NCBI RefSeq assembly: GCF_000182925.2
Contig: NC_026506.1
Coordinates: forward strand, 2,790,001 to 2,854,000
Reading direction: 5' to 3'
Source: Neurospora crassa OR74A
Taxonomy: Eukaryota > Ascomycota > Sordariomycetes > Sordariales > Sordariaceae
DNA length: 64,000 nt
The translations under genes were made by a program, and so were the position numbers. A model generated the notes under the pieces. The model saw nothing but the letters and a program-made list of their open reading frames with translations. It made no database searches and was not told the origin of the DNA. Below are positions 25,128 to 37,518 of this stretch, in pieces. How positions within the stretch are numbered: the first letter of the stretch is position 1; every line of letters starts with the position of its first letter.

Positions 25128-26285
25128 TCCTCTAGGGCCGCTATTATATTTTATACTATTAATATCTTTATCTATAACCTCCTTAATTAAAATTTAAAAT
25201 TGGGTTTTATTAATTACTTTAAATTATTTTTAGGCCCTTATTAAATTATTCTCGGCAACGAATATACTTTCTTTAGCTAGGCGAAGGTCGTTACGGATAA
25301 TTTTGATGTCCTCCTATAATTTAATAGATTTTTCCTATACAATTTTAATAATTATACGTATATTATTATATTCCTACTTAAGCTCGCTAAATATAATATT
25401 AATTATAGTTAGTAAATTAAAGATAATTTAGTAATCGCTTTCTTTTTTAGTAATAACCTTAGTTATATTATTTTCCTATACTACTTTCTCCTTTTCGGCT
25501 ATAATTAATTTTTCTTCTAGGGATATATTATCCTTAAGGACCTAATTATACTAGGTCTATAAGACCTTCAGCTAATCTACGAATTGCTTTTTAGTATTTT
25601 CGAATTTATTAATATAGTTAGTAATCTAACCTATTTTGTAATTTATCTTTTTAATATAGGCTTTAGCGTTGTATTTGTAGTTTATAAACTTCTTTTATTC
25701 GGCTATAATATTTTCGTTGAATAATTTAATCTTTTTATTAAAGTAGTATAGGAGCTTTGTAATTTCCTTATAACCCTTAATTTGTACTATAAAGTTAAGT
25801 AATATTCGAAAGCTAATATTAGAATTATTACTATAGACCGCGAGTAATATATTATAGCCTTCGAATAAGGTAGGGAATACTATAGCGAAGTCGATTTAAT
25901 TGTCGCCGGTGTAATTTTAGTTACTAAATATCTTATTTAAATAATCGGCTAAATTATATATATAAATATATAGTACGGAAATAAATAATTAAATTAATAA
26001 TTTATTAATAACTAAAATAAGAAATGAGACGTTCTTTTACTATATTATATAATATAATAATTATACCCTTATTGCTTTAAATACTTACTTGCTATTCTAG
26101 GGTTAATACTATAGTCGTTAAAATCGATATTAATATTATTAGAGTCTCTAACTTACTATTAGCGATTATACGATTCGCTAAAGAGTAAATTTCGCGAAAA
26201 TTAATTCACTACGTTAACCTTTACTAAATTTAGTCTAATTGAAATTACTTATTACGCTTTAATACGAAGGTTAGGTACAATAAAG
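25128..26285 (-). pseudogene. Gypsy-1 gag, N-terminal coiled-coil part
   Basis: This is the sense-upstream half of gag, between the 5' LTR and the MULE. The frame shows long helical, charged stretches such as KSIKLQEDIKIIRNDLRLAK and EESIFVAENN-like sequence, probably a coiled coil, and runs into GPRGLGKG at the MULE junction. Bases 26240-26285 just inside the 5' LTR should hold the tRNA primer site, but RIP has obscured it and I cannot name the tRNA. A related leader lies at 52.7 kb in gypsy-2. Confidence 0.65.
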
Positions 26286-26525
26286 TATTATAGGGCGCGA
26301 GTAAGTACTAAAGTAAGACTTTAATTATTGTGCGAGGAATAGGAAGAGAATCCTGTGCGTGTACGAGAACTATGTAGGGTATGCTGTGTGGGTCCGGTAT
26401 ACGGACCCAGCACGTATATACGTAACTACTATTGCTATACTGCACTCAGACAGCTATAAGCTGGCTGCACTACTGCAGTGTAGCACCCTTCTATATATAG
26501 GAACATGGCAGTAATGCCTATGACA
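26286..26525 (-). repeat. Gypsy-1 5' LTR
   Basis: This 240-bp LTR is less damaged than the 3' copy and ends CCTATGACA. It includes the inverted repeat GGGTCCGGTATACGGACCC (26390-26408). A TATA-like CTATATATAG at 26491-26500, read on the minus strand, is a likely core promoter element. Terminal TG...CA is deduced by comparison with 52776-53008. Confidence 0.95.
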
Positions 26526-27120
26526 ATTTAATTCAACTTTAAGAATTATAGTTCTGTACGCCCTAAAAAGAAATTCGATATAATCTATACTAAATATACT
26601 ATCTTTGGAATTTTATCCCTATATATAATTAAATTTGAAGGATTACTGTTTATAATCTATAATATTTTTTATATAAACCTCCTCCGCAGAGCCGCCGAAG
26701 ACCCCCTACCTAAACAATACATTATAAATTCACAACCCCTAATTATTATAATTAAAAGGGAGAAAGAATAGGAAATAAAATAGATCCTTTATATAAATAA
26801 TTTCAAAGGTAAAAGAGGGTACGTAATTTATATAATTTATATAAAATAGAAGGGCTTTAAAGAAATTACTTAGGAGCTATTCGAAGAATTCCTAGAAATA
26901 GCCGTATTCAATAAATTTAAATAGAAGTATAGACCTACAAATATAAATAATAAACTATTAAAGTAATACTAGCACAAAGGAATTACTTATTCTAATAAAC
27001 GTGAAAGAAATTAATTATAATCTAAAGCTAAAGCTCCTTTCCCCCTTATTATAGAAAAGATATAAGGAGGCTAACCCTCTACCTAAATATAATTAATTTA
27101 TAAAAATATGAAAAAAAGAG
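26526..27120 (+). pseudogene. Gypsy-3 integrase C-terminus and chromodomain
   Basis: The gypsy-3 reading continues here after the gypsy-1 insertion; ATTTA is duplicated. The frame reads RPSKKFDNIYTKYTIFGILS, then FYINLLRRAAEDPLPKQYII, typical of the segment after the integrase core. It then reads EQEIKQILYINNFKGKRGY and IYIKQKGFKEITQELFEEFL, a chromodomain that would target insertion to marked chromatin. No 3' LTR or polypurine tract could be placed downstream, so the right border of gypsy-3 is unknown. Confidence 0.75.
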
Positions 27121-27429
27121 AGAGCCAAAAGAGGAAAGCGGCTATAATAATTAATATTACTTATAGATTTTACCTTCCTCTAATATTTTAATATTGATAA
27201 AAATATAATTAGTAGGAACCTCTTCCTCTATACTACCAATTAAAGAAGTAAGATTAATAAGAAGATCGACCTCTATATTATTATTAATAGTATTAGGAGT
27301 ATAGGGCGGAGCGGGCGTAAAATTAATAATTAAATTAATTAGAAAAGTAATTTAGGTATAAATAGTAGAATAAATTTAGTAAAAAGGCGAAGTATTAAAT
27401 AATCCTTAAATTCCCCCTTTAACTAAACT

Positions 27430-28342
27430 ATATTCATTCAATTTTAGAACCGAAGGGAATAACTCCTTTCAAATCTATAGGCTAACTACCTATAAATAAA
27501 GACCTTCTATAGTACAATATAAAAATTCAATATTACTATAAATGCTACTTATATTACTAATCGCCTACTATAAAGACTCTAAATAAGTGTAAATATTATT
27601 AAATTTAGCGAAAGTAGTAAAGTTAGTACTAATAATAGAAGCGGGCGTAATAGGATCGTTGGAAGTAAATGGGCTAATAACTATAGTAATTATATTAGGG
27701 CTAGAAAATAGATAGTCTATAGCTATATTATTAAACTAACCACAAATAGTAAAATAATTCCTATACTCTAAAATCTCCATAATCGAAATTATATACTTAT
27801 ATATAATAATAGTAATACCCTTAATATTAAAATTTATATACCCTACAATTTCTAATATAATAAATAAACTAAATTATATTAAAAATAGGGAAATAAACTT
27901 TACTAAACTTTACCTTATATATAATATACTTTATACTAGAATCGAAATTAATATTTATATACTTATAACTATAAAAAAAGTAAGGCTAATATTAAAAAGT
28001 AACCGGACTATACTTCTCAATTATAGTAAAACCCTATGGACAAATTATTTTCTTCTACGTATTTATATAAATAAAAAGTAAAAAAACTATAATTGAAACG
28101 CCCATTCCTTCACAAAGATTCGTCGTCGGGCCCATGAAGTGTCATTATGGATCATCCACACCAGAGGTCGTGGTGCTATGGGCCTACATCGAAGCGAGGA
28201 AGGAGCGGCGGTTCTGTTTATAGTGGTCCAAATACTATTAATTGCGGAGCCCTATATCCGAAAAGGGAAATTCGAGATATTTGCCAAACTCGAGGCCTAT
28301 ACACTACAATAGAAACTTGTTTTTTAGTCGCTTTCAACGTGC
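27430..28342 (+). pseudogene. Unidentified decayed coding frame
   Basis: A single plus-strand frame runs about 300 codons with few stops, most of them TAG/TAA of the kind RIP makes from Gln or Trp codons. Readable pieces include LLNLAKVVKLVLIIEAGVIG, INFTKLYLIYNILYTRIEIN, SNRTILLNYSKTLWTNYFLL and, in the unmutated part, VSLWIIHTRGRGAMGLHRSE and KGKFEIFAKLEAYTLQ. I do not recognise the family. It lies downstream of and in the same direction as gypsy-3 integrase, so it could be an extra 3' ORF of that element or a separate element or host gene. The frame could be extended, less convincingly, to about 28660. Confidence 0.35.
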
Positions 28343-30526
28343 TATAGTTATATATTCCGAGCGTGTATTAGCGTACAAATGGATAAGTATGTACAGAATA
28401 ATTATTTTATTATATATTTAGCTTTTTATAGCAATATAATACGAAATGCGGTTATTATTATATTATAAACTTTAATCCGTTGTAATTCTAAGTAATTAGG
28501 CGCGATATATACGATTATAATTTATATACCCGGTTGTCTACTACTCCTAGTAAATTTGTTACTCTCGGTAAGTTGGTACACTATATTACTATTTATATTA
28601 TTATTTAATCTACTACTTTTAATTATCACTCCTATTATTACCTTTAACTATTAATATTAATACCTTTTTATTACTATAATTATTGTATAATATTAGGAAT
28701 TATTTAGAATCGTTAATATTTATTAATTTGAAGCCTTTAAACAATTGTATAACTGTTTGTACAATTATTCGTTAAGTATATTTAATTATATATTACTATT
28801 TCCTTATTTGCGGGCCCTACTATAGAAGGTACAATACTACTACTAACGATTACTATTTTAAATTATTTTATTACCTTCTATCTCTTAATATTAATAAAGT
28901 AGTTGCAATACTATTTATTTATTATTAACCCTATTGCAAATCCGATTATTAATTAGATTAACAGAAATTTCTAATACTTATTAGCTCCTTCCTAGAAGGG
29001 TATAAAAAGTTAGCTCCCCCCGCCTTTCAATTTTTAAACTCTCTCCTCTTTAATACAATATAACTAATATTTTACATTTGAGATTAACCTTAATACTTAA
29101 TCTTAGATATTTTTTACTTTTGAAATAGTTTTAATTTTAATACTATCCTATAATAGTTTAGGCTTAACTATTCGCCTATTTTGAAAACCGGCCGCTCTTC
29201 TAAATTACTAATTTACGTTTAACTATTTACCTATTAATAACATTATTTCTTAAAGTAGCTATTCGCTATTAAAACTAAATATTATACGAACGGTTCAGAA
29301 TTAGGTTAATCCCTTCCTCCTATTTCCCTTCCTCTATTTTACTATTAATATTATTATAGTAAAGTATATTAGTATTTTTCATTGCCCGGGGTAAAATATA
29401 TCGGTTATTTAATTGGTTGGTAGTAGGTTCTTCCCCTCCCCTCCCCCCCCTTTTAAATACTTATTTAATTATTTATTAATACTTGGTTTATATAGATTTG
29501 CCCGCTTTTTTAATTTCTTATACTATTACTATTTAATATTAATATCCGATATTACTACTATTCTACCCTACGGGGTACTTAATTAGTAATATATAGGTTA
29601 TTAGGGCGAAGTTGGAAGGGTGAAGTAATTAATTTTATTTACTTACCCTATTAGTTCGGATAATATTATTAAAAATCTTTAAAGATAAGTTATTAATGTG
29701 GATTAGGATAGTAAATACGAGAGTACTTTAATTAGCGTAATAAGATTAATAACTCCTATTAGAATTACGATTCGCATTCAAAGTTAGATATTTAATTATT
29801 TAGTCTTTTAATTATTCAATCTTTCTTTTAATTATTTAATTTTTTAAGATAGAGGTAATTCGGAAGTATTAGTTATATAATAAAGTTAAATTAATATAAG
29901 CTTTTGTTAGTAAGAGAGATCCTAGTAGTTATATAGTAATATACGATACCTATTGTAATAAAACGGTAAATTAATATTTTATTTATCTAATTAGTTAGTC
30001 TATTATTCCTTTTTTTATTAGTTAATTAACTAATTAGTATTATCTATTTAATAGTAAATCTTTTAAAATATGTAAATCCTACTATGAACCTAGTATGTTG
30101 TATCGATTTACTACTTATAGGTGAATAGTACTTTTAAGGGTTAAAATCCGAATTGTAGGGGGTTGTAGGTACAATTTAGGTAATATTGGCTGGTTATATA
30201 GCTGGTATTTTAAATAATTAATATTTCTTTTATTTAAAATAATATTTAGAAGTAGAAGATTTAGAAGTAAAAGATATAATTATTAATTCGTATATTTACT
30301 TTTAATATATTATTTATTCTTATTAGTAGTAAAAGATTTCCCGATAATACTCTATTATCTTCTTTAAACGAAGCTTGTATACGGCGTGCCTAATATCCTT
30401 TAATCCTATAAGCATTCCTCAATACCGCTTATAAATTACCCTAAGTTCCGGTATTTTAATTTTAAATTCCGGTATTTTAAAGTCCGGTATTTTAAAGTCT
30501 AGTATTTTAATACTTAAATCCCTATT
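28343..30526. other. Unassigned AT-rich stretch
   Basis: No recognisable protein. A TATA box in GGGTATAAAAAGTTAGC at 28998-29014 is followed by a pyrimidine-rich leader and TTTTACA, which resembles the end of an LTR, but I found no second copy and no convincing primer site. The sequence from 29.4 to 30.5 kb is low-complexity AT with moderate RIP. The stretch is probably the left part of whatever hosts the Helitron, because the LINE duplication joins 30526 to 37519. Confidence 0.4.
30446..30510. repeat. Short tandem repeat, unit TTCCGGTATTTTAA
   Basis: Four near copies of TTCCGGTATTTTAA start at 30446, 30467, 30482 and 30497. Variants differ mainly by C/T or G/A changes. Confidence 0.75.
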
Positions 30527-30539
30527 AATATTTTAATAG

Positions 30540-30589
<50 letters not shown>
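30540..30589 (+). repeat. A-tract at a LINE 5' end
   Basis: Eighteen A, one G, then thirty-one A lie between the left target duplication and the conserved LINE 5' sequence. Other copies have shorter runs in the same place (5 A in copy 4, 8 A in copy 7). Confidence 0.9.
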
Positions 30590-30592
<3 letters not shown>

Positions 30593-30687
30593 TTAAAACC
30601 GGAAACGCCGATTTCTGGTCGAGGAGTGCTCCAAAACGAAAACTAATAACAGCAATCGACTCAGGAGGGTCGTTTACGTCCCTTACA

Positions 30688-32300
30688 ATATTTTACGACG
30701 AACGTAGCGACGGTATTATATTGTTGTTACTAATAGCCATCGATAGCGGTACTTATAGATTCGAAAATAGTATTATAACCTACTTGCGGAAATCTTAGTA
30801 TATAACAATCCCGAAACCGTATTTACTACAAAGACCTCGGATAAAAGGGAAGAAGATAATAAAATATTAAAGAAGTTTATTACTAGAACGAATAAATCTA
30901 TAGACTATAATACCGTTTCGACTGAAGACTATTATTAGGCTCGAGAATTGCTTTTCGAATTCGTAAAGGTATATATTAAAAAAAGTAAGTCTACGTAATC
31001 CGAAGCTAATAAGGTTAGAACCGACTAATTTATTATTAAGAAGGATTTTAATGATTTAAAGAAGGATATTTTAAAGGAAATTAAAAAAGGCGCCTAAGAA
31101 GCGCCGAAGCGTTAGGCTAATATTGTAGTAAAAGTTAGCCCGAATAAAATTAGTACTACCCTCTAATAATTACTTATTATTATTAAAAAATTTATTCCTT
31201 CTAATTTCGAGCGGTAATTTACTATTAAGGGAGCGACGATTGCTGTTGAATTTGTAAATTATTCGAACGAAAATACGAAAATAATTTTAATTATTTACTT
31301 AAGTAAGAAGAAACCCGGCCTAATAATTTATATAATTATTAGAATATTAATGATTAGAAACTATATAATTATATTCGATAAATTTATATATATTTAATAT
31401 TAATGAAATTAAATGTAGGCTAAAGAAATTTTCGGCTCCAATATTTTTATTACTATAAGTACTATAAATATATTAGTTCGGGGCGTACTTTAGAATAATA
31501 TTAATAATTATATTATAGTAGAAATTATTTCGAACGTAGTAAAGGAGAGGAATTCGGAGGTATTTATTATTAGAGTTCGGCTATAGAAGAGAAAGGACGG
31601 AGAGAATAGAGGATTACTCCTTATAGAAGTTGCTACTATATCAACGGTATACTTTCTCTAAAATAATCTCTTTCTTTAGGATAGTAGTATATACCTATAT
31701 AAACTATTTTAAACTTCGAGTAACGTCTAGTAATACTTTAGATATTAGGGAATTAAATATATAATAAAATTTTACTATTAAAATAATATTTATACTTACT
31801 ACAACGAAATTAAATACGAAGGAGACTACTTTAGCGAAGTAAATTATCTATTTAATAATAATAAATTATTTATTTATTGTAAATTATATAAGAAGAAAGA
31901 GTATTGCGTATATAATTATAAGGAATACCCTATTTTCCAGAAGGTAATTATAAAGGCATTTATTGCGTACGTTAAAAGGCTACGGGTATTCGCCCCCTAT
32001 AAAAACCTAATTAGAAAGGTATTAGAATTAATAATAGAAATTATAAATAAAGGTATTTTATTAAATACGCCCCTTAGCTCCCGTACTATTATTACCCTTA
32101 AGAAATATATTAGAGGAGGTATAAAAAGGGGACGGCTAAAAAAATTAATCGGCTAATTTACTCGACCGAAGTTTATAACCCTATAAAGTCTAATAAATAA
32201 ATATTATATATACTTATAAAACGTAGGGGGAAGTTGGTCGTATAATAGTAATAACGCTTATATAATTATAGCCCCCCCTAGGGAAGTAGTACCTTTATCC
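30688..32300 (+). pseudogene. LINE-A ORF1, copy 5
   Basis: Homologous to ORF1 of copy 4. The start codon position now reads ATA at 30688-30690 (ATG in copy 4), followed by FYDERSDGI-like sequence. Near 31868-31935 the frame reads YCKLYKKKEYCVYNYKEYP, a CCHC zinc knuckle in which C and H codons have become Y. The frame then passes a basic segment (GGGIKRGRLKK) and fades near 32.2-32.3 kb. RNA binding in the LINE particle is the expected role. Confidence 0.7.
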
Positions 32301-32349
32301 TCCATCGAAGGATTAAAAGGAACCTTATCTTAGGGTAATTAATAGTCTA

Positions 32350-35300
32350 ATTAAAAATATTCTATTAGAATATAAGGAAATTATATAAGAAGGGAAAATT
32401 TCTATTCGAATAAAAGGAGATTTATAATATTGTAACGATTTAGGAGCCGGGTAGAAATCTAAATAGGGATATTTATCATCCTAGAGGCGGAAGGTATTTC
32501 AGGGTTAATTATTCGGAAAAAGGAAGGGCGGTAATATATATAAATAAAAAATAGAATTTAAAGGACCTAAATTTCTAAACCAAAAAGGATTAAACTATAA
32601 TTATATTCAAAAATTTAAAGGATTTAACGACCGTCTATTTTATTTATTCTCCTATCCTTACGTAGGGAACACTAAAATATTAATAAGGGTTACCGCTTTT
32701 TAAATTTATTAAAGCCGGACCTCCGGCGGGAAACCTAATTACTATCGGGGATTTCAACCTCTATTATCCTAATTAGAATTTAGAGAATAGGATTAGCTTA
32801 AAAACTACTTACTTTCTTATATAGGTACAACATTAGAAATTTAATTTATTTACTCCCTATAGTAAATTAACTAAATTTAAGAATATAATACAAAGGGAAA
32901 GGAATAGAATAATTAATTATATATAATTATTACCTAGGGTCGAAGTTAAATACTAAAGAGCGTAGTAGTACGAGTAAACCGGCTCGGACTATTACCCTTA
33001 GGAAACCTAAGTTTAAGTAGGAAGAAAAAATAAAAAAGTTAAAAAAGAAGGAAAATATAATTAAAATTTTATAAATACGGAGAAAGTAAAGGAAGTATTA
33101 AAAAAATAAATATCGGTCTTAGAAAGGATCAATATAGTAGAGGACCTTGAATTCGCCTTTCGTAAGTTCAATAGAGAATTTATAAGTATTATAGAAGAAT
33201 TTATTCTATACTAAAAAAAAAGTTGAAGGAGGAAAATAAATTAATAAACATTAGAATATAAAATAATTATAAAAGAAGCGTAGAAGATATATTAGAAGTA
33301 GTTTAAATACTAAATAATATTAAGTTGAAAGGGGTTTATCGAAGTTATAATAGAGAAGAAGAGGATTATTACGAAAGCTTAATAAACTACGTAGTATAAT
33401 AGCGTTACTAAGGTTTTAAAGAATTTAAATCGATTTTAACTATTAGAATAATAAACTTAAATCCGAAGCTATCGATTAATAAATCCGCCTAAATTATTAG
33501 CCCTTTAAATTTACGAAGGGGCAATAGAAATCGGAAATTATAGCAATAAGGCTAAAATCCTTACCGACCGTTTTTTCCCAAAGGTAAAGGTCTTAATAAA
33601 TTACCTACCGGATTGGACAGAACTACTAAAGGGTATTAACCTAATAATTATTAGCAAATTAATCGACAAAGAGGATATTTAGGACGTATTCTCCCGGATA
33701 GCGCTTAATAAGGCCCCCGGGGTTAATTAATATTCAAATAAATATTTAAAGTTATATAAGCAACTATTCTAATAAATTATAATATATTTAGTATCCGCTA
33801 ACCTCTAACTCAATTACTTCCTATAATAGTTTAAGGACGCAAAGGTAATTATCCTTAAAAAGCTTAGAAAGAACGTTACCTAATAAAAATTAGTAGGTAT
33901 ATAAAGATTAATATTATTATTCAATAATATAAGAAAAATCTTTAAAGTATTTATAGTTAAGAGATTTACGTAGGCAATTAAAGAGTTTAACCTCCTATTA
34001 GAGGGTTAAATAGGTAACTAGGTAAACCGTTTAATAAAGTTTATAATCCGGGTAGTTACTAATACGGTATATACAGCCTAAAAATTCAGGGCCGTAATAT
34101 TCCTTATATTCTTAAATTTGAAAGGAATATTTAATAGAGTTAATTATAAGTAATTTTTATATACCCTATAGGAAATATAGTTTCCAATATAAATTATTAG
34201 GTAAGTAACGAATTTTATCGCCGGTAGGAGAGGTTCCTTCTTCTTTAATAATAAAACATTCTACCCCTATATAATTACTACCGGCGTACTATAAGGTTCC
34301 CCCTTCTCCCTTATTTTATTTATTCTCTTTATTACCCTATTATATTAGAAATTAGTAATAATTCCAAATATAATTATAGTTAGCTTCGTAAACAATATTA
34401 ATATTATAGTAGTAGTCTATATTATTAAAGAGAATTGCTAAATATTATAAATAGCGTAGGAGGTATATTCGGAATAGGTAGGGGCGAGAGGTATAAAGTT
34501 TAAAGTAATTAAAATAGAATTAATATATTTTATACGGATAAGGGTACCGAGGATAGAAACTCTCTAATTCGAAGATATTGTACTTTAATTAATAGAATTA
34601 ATATAATTCTTAAGAATATAATTAAACTAAAAATTTAATTATAGGGCTTACATAGAAATAATAAAATAAAAGATAATAACCTAAATAAATATACTTATAA
34701 AATTAATAACGAAGATATAAGGTTATTCCTTTATTTGGGTAAGGGAAATATATATTAAATATATTTATAATACTATTATATATAGAGCCTCAATATTCTA
34801 TTAACTAAAGTTTATAAGAAACTACGAAAAATCGCAATTAGGTTAGCGAAATACTAAATTAAATACTGAAAAATTATTACTAGGGCATATAAAATTACAT
34901 TAATAAAAAACCTAAAAATAGAAATATTTTATCTACCGCTTAACCTCTACTTTAATAAAAGGGTCTAAACCTTCGAAGAAAGGTTCGCCCGGACGGACTA
35001 AGCCTAATTCGTACAAAGGATAATAATTTAAATATTTAATTATATTTAAATATAATAATTAAAAAGTCGGCTACCCGCCAATAAATTAAAAAGTAGTATA
35101 ATTAAAGTACTATAAACCGAAGAATAAGCGCTAATAGAAAAACTACTAGTAATAATAACCAATCTTCCCCTAGATTTAAGGACCTTACTACTACTATTAT
35201 AAATCCTAAAACTAATAACCGCTAACTAGGAAGAATAATTAAAAGATATAACGAATTAGGAATAAGTATTGTATTATAATTACTACTTAGCAACGGCAGT

Positions 35301-35850
35301 AGTAAAATTAGAGTAATAGTATAAATTTACTATTACTAACCTTACCCTTAAATTTAATAAAGAAGCTATCTAATAATATATAGTTAGTACGAAGAAGAAG
35401 AAAAGAAAATACTAAAAAATAGAAGAAGATAAAGAAGAACTATACTTATTAACTAAAGCGAAAAATTCCTTCCTTATTTAAACTAGAACGGAAATTATCG
35501 GCTTCCGGGCCTTCTTCTATAAGAAGAAAGTACCGGACGTTCTAACCCCTATCTACGCTTATAGGTTCGAGAAGGAGATTTTCGCTTATATTATTTTAAA
35601 TTACTTCGATACGGATATTAATTTCTAAAATAATTTAAAAGCCTAGCTACTAATAAAGGAGGAATTCTAGGAATTTTTAAATAATAGAGCTAAAGCCGAA
35701 AGAATTCTATTATAAGCATTAAGGTTAGGAAAGTTAAGAGAATATTATTTAATAGTCGAATTGGAGGAGGAGTAACGCGAAGAAATTATAAAGTACTCTT
35801 AAAAAGAATATAGAATATTAATAATATTAAAATAAAAGGATAGGAATAGG
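32350..35850 (+). pseudogene. LINE-A ORF2, copy 5
   Basis: The endonuclease segment spans about 32430-32960 and includes YHPRGGRYFRVNYSEKGRAV and the catalytic TIGDFNLYYPN at about 32740-32770. The RT part runs about 33560-34500; SFVNNINIIV at 34384-34410 is the polymerase F-x-D-D motif with both Asp as Asn. A thumb and linker region follows. At 35470-35600 the frame reads TRTEIIGFRAFFYKKKVPDV and YAYRFEKEIFAYIILNY, the C-terminal zinc-type segment (C and H to Y) of Tad1-like ORF2. Together the parts would perform target-primed reverse transcription. Confidence 0.85.
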
Positions 35851-37505
35851 GAAGAGATAATTATATTAATTATAGGAGCTATTTAAACCGTAGCTATAAT
35901 AAGAATTAAAAAATACTATTTAATAAGCGCCTAATTATATTTAAAAAGCTATTCGAATAATTCTATTATACGAACTTAATTCGTAGTAACCTTATAGTAC
36001 TATTAGACCTAATTATTATTTATAAGGGGGCGGCCGGGAATATTGATAACTATAGGGCTACTAGGAATAGAATTACTACTATTAAAATTAGAGATTATAT
36101 AAGTAGGAGTAATAAAACTACTATTACTGGATATAATATATATAAGAGTAATAGTACTACTATGAAAATTAGATGTAATCCGAACCGGGTTTATAGTATT
36201 ACCGCTGGGAAGAAAAGGGATACGATTGTAACGAATATTTCTTATAATTAATTTATAGTAACCCTTTTGCTAGAAGTCGGCAATATTATAATTAATAGTG
36301 TAAGGAAGATACTTATAATTAATAGGCAATTTATTCTACTTTAAACGAATATATATACAACGGGTAAAATTATTAATAGTACGAACAAAGGTATTTAAAT
36401 TATATTTAAACCTATTTTAACTACCTAATACTATAGTAATAACTATTATTTAAATAGTATTACGGGTATTATATAGGCTTATAGGAATATCTAATATATA
36501 TATTTTATAAGTATAGGAGTAAGTGGCGTTCTAGGTACTATTAGCTAAGATAGAAATTAAATAATAATAAAGAAAAAGAAATATAGAAAATAAGGAATTT
36601 ACTAATTGCCGAAATAAAGTAAACCTTTTTAGTAATAACCTTATAGAAATTAGTAAGGGAATTAAATTTATTACTATGTAGGATAGAAGCCCAATTTAGA
36701 GTATAGTAAAGGTAAAGAATTTTATGAATAATATTAGTTAAGTTAATATAAAGGCTAAGGAGGACGAAAAAAGAAATTATATTAATTTAAAGGAGGATAA
36801 TTATTAAGAAAATTACGAAAGGTATAAATAAGGAATATAAATTCTAGAAGTACAACTATAGGGGATATAAGGCCCGGGGATATATTAAGGGAGGGACCCT
36901 CTACATCGGAAATTAAATCGATTAAATTAGGGCGATAATAATTAGAAGAAACTATTTTATTAGAAGGTATAATAAGGAAAAAAGAGAAGAAGGATTAGGA
37001 AGGGGTACTACGTAGGAAATTATATAAATATAGGAAGGAGGTCTTTACGCTATTATAAATAGAAGTAAATCCGTAGGGTAGTAAAGTAAATAATAGGGAG
37101 GAGGTGTTTATAAACAGAGTAAGGAAGTAGAGAGGTAGAGTAACGGATAAGGAGATAGAATGGGGAAGCGGGAAGAAGGCGGAGGAAGGAATAGTAGGAA
37201 GTAAAATAAAAGGGTAGTAAAGGAAGTAATACGCCTAATTTAATCCTATTCCTATTATTTTTATTATTCTAATATTAGAATAATATAGTAATAGGAGAAA
37301 CGAGATTAGTTTGTTATAATAGTAGGTAAGAACCGTTATAGTTATAAGTAAAGTAGGAGCGGCGTAGAGAACTACAACCGAAATGGAGCTAGGGGTTTTC
37401 ATCCGGCAATGTTTAATACTATACGGTTTTCCCCTCCAAAGAACTAGAGAAGGACCCCATGCCAACAAAGCGCTATAATTATAGTATAGGGAATAAGACT
37501 ACAAC
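35850..37505 (+). other. LINE-A 3' region
   Basis: Long 3' region shared by all copies; the truncated copies consist only of this part. The sense strand shows no recognised domain past about 35.9 kb. The opposite strand keeps open frames at the very 3' end (37235-37468 here, 49200-49601 in copy 6). I treat it as ORF2 tail plus 3' UTR. Confidence 0.6.
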
Positions 37506-37518
37506 AATATTTTAATAG

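Larger units (their letters stand above)
6329..26525 (-). mobile_element. Gypsy-1, complete LTR element with internal insertions
   Basis: A minus-strand Ty3/gypsy element lies between two 240-bp direct LTRs (6329-6568 and 26286-26525). The whole is flanked by the 5-bp duplication ATTTA (6324-6328 and 26526-26530), which proves insertion as a unit into gypsy-3. Internal order from high to low coordinate is gag, zinc knuckle, protease, RT, RNase H, integrase, chromodomain. Two later insertions inflate it to 20 kb: a LINE nest (11330-20012) and a MULE (21959-25118). Removing them leaves roughly 8.3 kb of gypsy sequence. Confidence 0.95.
30540..37505 (+). mobile_element. LINE-A copy 5, full length (6966 bp)
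   Basis: A full-length plus-strand copy lies between exact 13-bp duplications AATATTTTAATAG (30527-30539 and 37506-37518). The 5' end carries an exceptional A-tract (30540-30589) before the conserved 5' block (GCTTTAAAACCGGAAACGCC). The 3' end is the hairpin plus GGGAATAAGACTACAAC. ORF1 and ORF2 are both present and RIPed. It sits in the DNA just upstream of the Helitron gene. Confidence 0.95.

Noticed and set aside
28687-29076. Possible LTR with a TATA box (TATAAAAAG at 29001) and TTTTACA end
   Set aside because: No second copy, no convincing primer-binding site and no adjacent gag were found, so I left it as unassigned sequence.
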